Shown piece by piece: positions 9,243 to 15,405 of a stretch of 34,214 nucleotides of DNA. Under the pieces are notes generated by a model. It was given only the letters and a program-made list of their open reading frames with translations. It was not told where the DNA came from and did no database searches. This DNA is from Candidatus Zixiibacteriota bacterium (GTDB lineage: Bacteria > Zixibacteria > MSB-5A5 > GN15 > FEB-12). Numbering within the stretch: position 1 is the stretch's first letter; the number at the start of each line of letters is the position of its first letter. The stretch is from contig JAWXAN010000013.1 of NCBI GenBank assembly GCA_034439475.1, positions 1-34,214 of the forward strand, given 5' to 3'. The position numbers and the translations under genes were made by a program.

Positions 9243-10343
9243 TCATTGCAGACAGCACATATCTTGGAGGGATATAAATAAATAATCTATCAAGACCGTC
9301 AGGTCGGAAATATCAACCGATCCCTCGGCATCGCAGTCCAAATTTCCGATAGAGAGCGGCTCAATCGGAGCTAATGTTATAAAGAGAAAATCAATCAGAA
9401 CGGTAAGATCGGAGATGTCAATGCTCTCCGCCGGGTCATGGTCGAGATTACCGCATGCCCCGCATTCGGTTCCTTCGGCTACCGTGAGAGAGCCGACATA
9501 GAGCTTCACCTTGTTCGTATCCAACGTCGCAACCGTATCCAAAGTAATCTTAATTGAATCGTACGGCACGCCTGAGACCTGGACATAGTTCACGCAGACT
9601 TGATTGTCCGGCGGAAGCCAGGAGTTACAGCGGTAATAATTTGTGTCCGGAACGGTGGTCGTGACAATTCCTATAGATGTGCCATCGGGTCTTGAGAAGT
9701 TGAAATGGTCAAGAAATGGCTGAGGTATAATGTAGACTGTGCGGTCTGTGGATGAATCGGGAACACATTTAATATCTCCAAGGAGCCGGAACAATACACC
9801 GCCGCTTTGAGGGGAAATACCGGGAGTCGTGCCGCCACTGCCGAACAAATCGGCGATTCCGGTGACTTTGATATCGAAACCCGATCCGGTTATTGAACGC
9901 GCAACGACATATTCCCAATTTTGAATAAGTGTGCCGGCGATGCTAAAACTGCCGACCACGGCCTCAACTGTGTCTATATGCCTGATATTCCACGTTTCGT
10001 TTTTGGACCTTCCGACGGAATCGACACAATTCAGACCCTGATACTGTCTACAGAACCAATAGGTGGTATCGACCACGGGCACTGTGTCGGTTTTGAACAC
10101 CATTATATCGGGACGATCAAGCTGGAGCCAAAGCTCGAAAGCTGACACCGTCTGAGTGGGATTGTCCAATGAGACAGTCGTCATTGAGTTTTGTTGGCCG
10201 GCATTGCCGACGGTATCGCCGACGGTGACTATAATGTCTGGAATTTGCGCTTGTACAGACAACGCGCCGCCAAGGAGTACTATAAATGAGAGGGCGCACA
10301 AAGCGCCAAACGAGATGCGATACTTACGAAAGCCTGTTGACAT
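9243..10343 (-). CDS. Exported cohesin-like protein with terminal dockerin-like segment
   Basis: The protein has 366 residues from ATG 10343, chosen because GGAGG lies eight bases upstream. The frame extends to a TTG at 10364, but that adds residues ahead of a good signal peptide (about residues 1-32, ending VQA before QIPD). A cohesin-like module follows ('VTVGDTVGNAGQQNSMTTVSL', hydrophobic strands 'AFELWLQLDRPDIMVF'). From ~297 to the end lies a dockerin-like pair: 'IDISDLTVLIDFLFITL' and, 32 residues later, 'VDISDLTVLIDYLFISL', each preceded by an Asp-rich loop ('NLDHDPAES', 'NLDCDAEGS'). The protein ends a few residues later with Cys-Cys, so it lacks the sorting domain of its neighbours. 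The same dockerin signature ends the FG-GAP protein at 31830-34214. It could be a soluble or docked partner of the sorted proteins; that is an inference. Confidence 0.85.
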   Translation of the reverse strand: MSTGFRKYRISFGALCALSFIVLLGGALSVQAQIPDIIVTVGDTVGNAGQQNSMTTVSLDNPTQTVSAFELWLQLDRPDIMVFKTDTVPVVDTTYWFCRQYQGLNCVDSVGRSKNETWNIRHIDTVEAVVGSFSIAGTLIQNWEYVVARSITGSGFDIKVTGIADLFGSGGTTPGISPQSGGVLFRLLGDIKCVPDSSTDRTVYIIPQPFLDHFNFSRPDGTSIGIVTTTVPDTNYYRCNSWLPPDNQVCVNYVQVSGVPYDSIKITLDTVATLDTNKVKLYVGSLTVAEGTECGACGNLDHDPAESIDISDLTVLIDFLFITLAPIEPLSIGNLDCDAEGSVDISDLTVLIDYLFISLQDMCCLQ

Positions 10344-10620
10344 ACACCTTACCTCCTGAACCAAATTGATTTACGATACCTCTACTGTCTCCGGACAGTC
10401 CTATTATTCTCGGAGCGACGATCTCTTATAACGCGACTGATACAACCGTATTTGTGCCACGGTTTATTTTAGAAGCGACTAAGAAATGTTTCGTTAACAG
10501 TAGTGCGTAAAGAAACCAACCTGTTAGTAACTCTCAAGCGACCCCCACAGCCGGCTTAAGAAAGAAGTACTTATCGTGACAGCTTGCGATCGAAAAAAAG
10601 TAGTGCAGCGTGACCACTCT

Positions 10621-10698
10621 TCAATGAGCAGTCTCAATCTTTTTGTTAGAGGTTTCACCTATCATCCGAATAGAATATACTCCTGTCGCTCCATTCTG
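10621..10698 (-). pseudogene. Decayed remnant of a C-terminal sorting domain
   Basis: Read on the minus strand from 10698 to the TGA at 10621-10623, the frame gives 'QNGATGVYSIRMIGETSNKK' followed by five residues and a stop. It aligns with the last segment of the sorting domain in the 566-3247 protein ('ATGIYLYRLRIGEVSQTKK'), sharing ATG-(I/V)-Y, R, IGE and the KK before the end. A TGA lies immediately upstream in frame and no remainder of the domain was found, so it is a fragment, not a gene. The resemblance covers about 20 residues, so chance is not fully excluded. Confidence 0.5.
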
Positions 10699-10702
10699 TC
10701 AA
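10674..10702 (-). promoter_or_regulatory. Consensus-like sigma70 promoter facing the 10343 gene
   Basis: On the minus strand TTGACA (10702-10697) is followed by exactly 17 bases and then TATATT (10679-10674). This near-perfect -35/-10 pair would start a transcript near 10667, leaving a leader of ~320 bases before the ATG at 10343. The -10 overlaps the sorting-domain remnant, so one of the two readings may be coincidental. FCB-type bacteria often use other promoter consensuses, which lowers confidence. Confidence 0.35.
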
Positions 10703-11030
10703 TACATAATATCAAAAAAACGCTATTATTTAGGGCTTTTTTCGCCTTTCTCTGCTAAAGGTTAATTGGCCAGCGGCCTGTGTGTCACATTAGGGAATTG
10801 CGAGCCACGAGTCTTTGTCAGTCTGTTTTGCGACCAAATTCAAAGCTCAATGGCCGGACTAAATCGAAACTAAGCCCCTCAGAATGATCTTTTTGCCTTC
10901 AACTGATCAACTCCCCAGCCTATCCTTACATCATCTTATCAACGTATGTTCGGCATCCTCATCGTATGTTCAACGTCCTATATATAGTGGAAGAGCCCGT
11001 CCCTCTCCTTTTGTTCATTTATGGAACAGC

Positions 11031-11256
11031 AACCGGGTACCCCACTCCGCCATCGGCGGACGGTGTGATCTTCTCCCCCGGTCTCAGGAATCCCTGACCC
11101 CGCGGTCACCCCCTCCTATGGCGGGCAACCACAGGGGGTTGCCCCTACAATATCACCAACTTATGACTCCGTAGGGGGCAGGCCCCTGTGCCTGCCCAGT
11201 TCTTTACTGTGCTGTCAGGCGCCCCCGCCTGACAGTTAAACCGGGTACCCCACTCC
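11031..11256. repeat. 18-bp direct repeat flanking a hairpin cluster
   Basis: The string aaccgggtaccccactcc occurs at 11031-11048 and again at 11239-11256. Between the copies lie three GC-rich hairpins. This layout suggests a small composite repeat element rather than coding sequence. No transposase or terminal inverted repeat was seen. Confidence 0.55.
11123..11235. repeat. Cluster of three perfect hairpins
   Basis: Stem 1 pairs gggcaacc (11123-11130) with ggttgccc (11137-11144). Stem 2 pairs gggcaggc (11176-11183) with gcctgccc (11190-11197). Stem 3 pairs ctgtcaggcg (11212-11221) with cgcctgacag (11226-11235). The loops are six, six and four bases. None is followed by a T-run, so they are not simple terminators. 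They resemble REP/MITE-like intergenic palindromes. Confidence 0.65.
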
Positions 11257-11453
11257 CCCACATGCTCCCATAGCAGGAGCACCGCCGGAGCACAACCTGC
11301 AGAAACTCCATATTCCCCATTTTTGCCCCAAACTTCAAGAAATAATCATGCAAATCCGGATTTCCCGTATATTGCCTTAGGACTTTCATCCCCTTTGAAC
11401 GTCCTATATAATGATATTATGATAGCCAAGAAATGCAGACACTCGGAGACCAA

Positions 11454-12451
11454 ATGTTTCGATTTTTAATAGCAAAGCTCATGCCCCTCTTTTTTTGTCT
11501 TCTCTATTCTTTTTCTCCGGTTGCTCGGATGAAAATCCGGTCGATCCCTCCGATGCACCGCCGGTGAACTTGACAGCCTATATAGCGACCCATACTGAGC
11601 CCCATGCCCTCTCTGCTCCAGCGGCTGTCGCCGGTGATTGGATGAACATATTGGTAATTGGCGGACAAGAAATTGTGCCTCCGGATAACGGGTCATATTA
11701 CCGGCTGTCACTCATAGCCGATGACGGCTCGGAAGTGATTGTTGTAAACAACGATACCACTCTTTTCGGCGATCTTGTCGAATGGGAGAGGGTGAACCAG
11801 AGATTTGAGCTCCATCCCTTTGAGATAGAATTCACAACCAACTTAGTGGCCGACTATAAAGGCTTTGCAGTTTACTCAGTTGCCGGAACAGAGGCAAATA
11901 GACTTGCTCAGGTTGTTTTGCCGCCATCAGTTTTGGTTCCCTTGAGAGCCCTCTACGCCAAGACCGAAACCGAGTCCGGCCCGGGCTACGAACTCTTTGA
12001 AAATTTTGAGGACATTGACGGGCTTGTTCACCCGATGGAGAATTCGACCGATCCTACGCTTGTAGAAATAAGAGGGCTGGCCGCCCAAGCCGCAATATAT
12101 GTTACTTCGCTGGTCAATGCCGCCGCCGAATTTCATGACATGGCCGGGGCAGTCGTCGCCGCTGATCCAAGCTTTACAAGTGGCTTTAATAAAATAGTCG
12201 ACTATTGCGAAACAGAAATTCCAGCCTCCGCCACCGCAATTTCAAGCCATTTGACGGCTATCCAAAACTCAACCAATCTGTTGATCGCCCGTGATCATGC
12301 TCTTGCAATTCATGACATTTACCATGGAGAGACCGGTAGCTTTGTCGAGCTTTTTACCTCGGTGCAGACAATTTTACAGGCCTACCCGCGAGCTGTGTTT
12401 GGCGAAGGCCTTAAAGAGGAAGAGCATGTCGGCGGCGGACACGGCCGTTAA
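11454..12451 (+). CDS. His-containing lipoprotein, signal peptide out of frame at a T7 tract
   Basis: ATG 11454 has CGGAG five bases upstream and begins 'MFRFLIAKLMPLFF', a typical signal peptide. In that frame a stop arrives after 37 codons. The long frame (318 codons ending 12451) is -1 to it and opens with a lipobox, 'FFFSGCSDENP'. The run of seven T at 11490-11496 is where the frames join: one more T would give a 332-residue lipoprotein with lipobox Cys at 24. The mature protein has a beta-rich N-terminal half ('YYRLSLIADDGSEVIVVNNDT') and a helical C-terminal half with His residues ('RDHALAIHDIYHGE', ending 'EEEHVGGGHGR'). I do not recognise the family. Its place 5' of a Cys/His-rich protein and a TonB receptor suggests a metal-binding outer-membrane lipoprotein. 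The shift could be a sequencing indel, phase variation or programmed slippage. A TTG at 11495 could start the long frame but leaves no charged n-region. Confidence 0.72.
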
Positions 12452-12493
12452 GTGTTGGAAATTTGGTTTCGCTTAAAGTGTATATATAATCGC

Positions 12494-12868
12494 ATGAGAA
12501 CTAATTCGTTTGGACATCGTTATCTTTCTAATCCAAGAAGAATATTTTCGATTCTTCTTGTCGGGTATTTCCTCCTCTTCGGCTCGTTTTTGGGGCAGGC
12601 GCATGATTACCCACATATTTTCTCAAGCGCGACGAGCGCCGAAAACCCCGATGATTGCGGCCACGATGAAAGCTGTCCAACTCATCATCATTCGTCATCC
12701 TGTCAATTGTGCAAAACCGACGGACAGTTCTTTGCTCTTGCTTCAGCGCTGCTCTCTGATCTCAGGCCAACGTCTGTAGACAAGACTAAAATAGTTATAT
12801 CCGCAAAAATCTATCCCCTTCCGCTCAGGGACATTTCCCTGCGTTCGCCTCCCGTGACTCTTTCCTGA
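12494..12868 (+). CDS. Small exported Cys/His-rich protein, DUF2946-like
   Basis: The protein has 124 residues from ATG 12494. The frame is open from a GTG directly after the previous stop, but ATG 12494 gives a sensible signal sequence: 'RRIFSILLVGYFLLFGSFLG' at ~15-34, then QAHDY. The mature part carries C55, H57, C61, H64-H66, C70 and C73 ('CPTHHHSSSCQLCK'), a likely metal-binding cluster, and ends 'SLRSPPVTLS'. This combination of a short exported chain, a CxxC near a His run and a C-terminal R-x-PP resembles DUF2946-type proteins, which often sit beside TonB-dependent metal receptors. It lies 42 bases after the lipoprotein gene and 132 bases before the receptor, on the same strand, so it is probably part of one operon. 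Family assignment is by motif only. No clear ribosome site is visible. Confidence 0.68.
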   Translation: MRTNSFGHRYLSNPRRIFSILLVGYFLLFGSFLGQAHDYPHIFSSATSAENPDDCGHDESCPTHHHSSSCQLCKTDGQFFALASALLSDLRPTSVDKTKIVISAKIYPLPLRDISLRSPPVTLS

Positions 12869-13000
12869 CAAATCAAAAAAAGACAATGACCATTTCGCGC
12901 AGATTTTTTGCTGCGAGTGATGGGACACTCTGAGCGTGTAAGTTAGTCTTGCTCTCACAATCTATTTTTTTTCATAGACGAAGGGAAAGGTCTTATTACC

Positions 13001-15238
13001 ATGTATTTTATTCATAAATTCAGAATCCTTAATTTCTTAATGAGCATATTTTTTGCGTTTTTGAGCGCGGGTAATCTTATGTCCGCCACTCTCAGCGGAA
13101 GAGTGACAGCGACACATAATATATCGCCCTTAGGTGTTACGGTCTCCATTCCAGCCCTTCACAGGTTCACAGAGACAGATTCTTTGGGCATGTTCACTCT
13201 CCTCAACCTGCCTGCAGGGGTGTATGCCGTGGAGTTTTCTTCAATTGCCCTCAATCGGCTAGTGCGAACGGCGGCTTTAACTGATACAGAAACGACTCTC
13301 AACGTTGAATTGTCACCGAGCGTGCTCGAACTCCCGGGCATATCTGTAACTTCGACTCCTCAGCCGACCGATGCTTTGTCTTCTCCGCAGTCGGTTACAG
13401 TCGTTAGCAAGAGAAATCTCGACCGGCTCCGGGGCGAGAGCGTCATGTCCACAATAAAAGATCTGCCCGGTGTGGCAACCTACTCGACTGGCAGTTCAAT
13501 CGTCAAACCTGTCATCCGTGGCCTCTCTTCCCAGCGTGTGCTTGTAGTCAGCGATGGCATCCGACAGGAAGGACAGCAGTGGGGAGACGAACATGGACCT
13601 GAAATAGATGCACTTGATGTGAATAGCATCGAAGTTGTCCGCGGTCCAAGTTCTGTTCTCTATGGCTCGGATGCGCTCGGTGGTGTGATAAACATCATAA
13701 ATAACAAAATACCTTCTGTCGACGAAGGCGCTGTTGTACTGGGTGGAAATCTCCTGCTCAACGGTTTCAGCGGAAATAAACAGAGCGCAGGGGCTTTGTC
13801 ATTATCCGGCGCGAATGGCCAAGTTGGTTATCGGGCAAGTGTTTCGCTACGTGATGCCGGCAACATCACCACTCCGGCCCGTGAGTTATTTAACAGCGCT
13901 GAAGAGGAAATGAACGGAAGCGGCGCGATCGGCTTACAAGGCGACTGGGGTTCGCTCAGTGTTGGTTACATTCGCTTTGACCAAAAATTACAGATACATG
14001 AAGACCCCAACGAAGAACCGGATGCGACTCCGAATCAGCATGTCGAGCATGACCGCGCTCATCTCCATACCAATATTCTGCTGAATGGGTTGAGAGTGGA
14101 AGCGAAGGCGGGGTGGCAGAGAAATCAACGAAGGGAATTTGAAGAAGCAGGTGGACGCGAGCCTGCGCTGAATCTCAATCTGGAAACGAACACTCTGGAT
14201 CTCGAAGGCCATCACAGGCCCTTCGGCAAATTTGTCGGCACCGTTGGGATATCGCTTATGGATCAGACCAATAGAACACTGGCCGAAGAAAAACTCATTC
14301 CCGGCTTTGATCTTGCCAACACTTCAGGGTTTCTCTTTGAGCAATGGATCGATGATACATTCACGGCATCGGCTGGTATTCGCTACGACACAAGGACAAT
14401 TGATGTCCTGGAAACTTCAGAAATCAATGTTACCGAACAAAGGCTCGAATACGATGCTGTCACCGGCTCGATCGGGATTGTGTGGAGGCTGATTGAACCG
14501 CTTGCATTGGTCGCAAATGCCGGTCGCGGCTGGCGCTCGCCGACTCCATTCGAGTTGTTTGTCGATGGGGTGCATGAGGGGACTGTGCGATATGAAATTG
14601 GAGATATCACACTCAATCCGGAAGAATCCTTCAATGTCGATCTTGCACTGCGCGCGGCATCAACTCGATTCAGCGCTGAGATTTCGATCTTTCGAAACAG
14701 AATAGCCGAGTATATTTTTCTCTCGCCTACGGGAGAAACGGACACGGCATCCGGCCTTTCAGTCTATGAGCATCGACAAGCCGACGCAACATTGGTTGGG
14801 GGAGAATTATCGGCTCAGTTTGCATTAACGAATTGGCTTGTCCTTAGTGGCGGCTTTGATATGGTCCGTGGCACAAACACTGAAATCGACAGGTCGCTTC
14901 CGCTCCTGCCTGCAAACCGGGTCAAAGCCGGTATAAAGTTTTTGACAACAAAGCTCGGCGGTCTCTACAATCCATATTTTTCCGTCCAACTCAATTCAGT
15001 CGCAAGGCAAGACAGGGTGGATGAATTTGAAACCCCGAGCGCGGGTTATGAACTTATCACTGTTGCGGGGGGAACAGAACTGATGTTTGGCGGAAACCGA
15101 ATCACAATTGATGTGGGAATTGAAAATCTCTTCAATGTCTCGTACCGTGACCATTTGTATCGCTATAAAGAATACGCCCAAAGCCCCGGTATGAACGTAT
15201 TCGCGAAAGTTTCAGTTCCTTTTGAATTAATTAAGTAG
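13001..15238 (+). CDS. TonB-dependent outer-membrane receptor, probably for metal (zinc-type)
   Basis: The protein has 745 residues. ATG 13001 has AAAGG ten bases upstream. A signal peptide (~1-29) is followed by a carboxypeptidase-regulatory-like beta domain (~30-115; 'LSGRVTATHNISPLGVTVSI' and 'GMFTLLNLPAGVYAVEF'). The plug domain spans ~125-235, with 'PGVATYSTGSSIVKPVIRGL', 'VLVVSDGIRQEGQQWGDEHG' and 'VEVVRGPSSVLYGSDALGGV'-type motifs. The remainder is the beta-barrel, with a TonB-receptor C-terminal region 'IDVGIENLFNVSYRDHLYRY'. An acidic, His-rich loop at about 332-360 (H-EDPNEEP, then HVEHDRAHLH) resembles metal-capturing loops of ZnuD-like zinc receptors. Together with the Cys/His-rich neighbour this favours a divalent metal over a siderophore; substrate is an inference. 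The final residues FELIK lack the usual terminal aromatic. Confidence 0.88.
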   Translation: MYFIHKFRILNFLMSIFFAFLSAGNLMSATLSGRVTATHNISPLGVTVSIPALHRFTETDSLGMFTLLNLPAGVYAVEFSSIALNRLVRTAALTDTETTLNVELSPSVLELPGISVTSTPQPTDALSSPQSVTVVSKRNLDRLRGESVMSTIKDLPGVATYSTGSSIVKPVIRGLSSQRVLVVSDGIRQEGQQWGDEHGPEIDALDVNSIEVVRGPSSVLYGSDALGGVINIINNKIPSVDEGAVVLGGNLLLNGFSGNKQSAGALSLSGANGQVGYRASVSLRDAGNITTPARELFNSAEEEMNGSGAIGLQGDWGSLSVGYIRFDQKLQIHEDPNEEPDATPNQHVEHDRAHLHTNILLNGLRVEAKAGWQRNQRREFEEAGGREPALNLNLETNTLDLEGHHRPFGKFVGTVGISLMDQTNRTLAEEKLIPGFDLANTSGFLFEQWIDDTFTASAGIRYDTRTIDVLETSEINVTEQRLEYDAVTGSIGIVWRLIEPLALVANAGRGWRSPTPFELFVDGVHEGTVRYEIGDITLNPEESFNVDLALRAASTRFSAEISIFRNRIAEYIFLSPTGETDTASGLSVYEHRQADATLVGGELSAQFALTNWLVLSGGFDMVRGTNTEIDRSLPLLPANRVKAGIKFLTTKLGGLYNPYFSVQLNSVARQDRVDEFETPSAGYELITVAGGTELMFGGNRITIDVGIENLFNVSYRDHLYRYKEYAQSPGMNVFAKVSVPFELIK

Positions 15239-15307
15239 ACGGTGGGAGGTATGCTTGAAAAGTCTTAGGAGGGAGGAGACGTTTTTTGTCGCGTGTCTTC
15301 TTAGTGC

Positions 15308-15331
15308 GGCGGGTCCATCTTAGTACCCGCC
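15308..15331 (+). terminator. Weak hairpin after the TonB receptor gene
   Basis: ggcgggt (15308-15314) pairs with acccgcc (15325-15331) over a ten-base loop, about 70 bases after the receptor stop. It is followed by aattgaatgg, not a T-run, so termination activity is uncertain. Confidence 0.35.
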
Positions 15332-15341
15332 AATTGAATGG

Positions 15342-15375
15342 TCTAAAAATTGTGTCGGGCGAGGGTGCCCGACAC
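15342..15375 (-). terminator. Rho-independent terminator after the M1 aminopeptidase gene
   Basis: gtgtcgggc (15352-15360) pairs perfectly with gcccgacac (15367-15375) over a six-base loop. On the minus strand the hairpin is followed by AATTTTTAG, and it starts 31 bases beyond the peptidase stop at 15406. The location between convergent genes fits a terminator. Confidence 0.7.
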
Positions 15376-15405
15376 CACAAGATAGGTGTGACCACCGTCA
15401 ACCCC

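Larger units (their letters stand above)
10344..11453. other. 1.1-kb gene-poor region
   Basis: No intact gene could be supported on either strand. The region contains a decayed sorting-domain fragment and an overlapping promoter-like sequence (10621-10702), an 18-base direct repeat (11031 and 11239), and three consecutive hairpins (11123-11235). Short open frames here follow the repeats and show no ribosome sites or domain motifs. The last ~50 bases contain the ribosome site for the lipoprotein starting at 11454. Confidence 0.55.

Noticed and set aside
10710-10740. A-rich/T-rich stretch resembling a terminator (aaaaaaacgc ... gggctttttt)
   Set aside because: The arms do not pair well enough (cgc against ggc) to form a stable stem.
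10884-11174. 96-codon plus-strand open frame in the gene-poor region
   Set aside because: It runs through the hairpin repeats, has low-complexity Ser/Pro content and no ribosome site.
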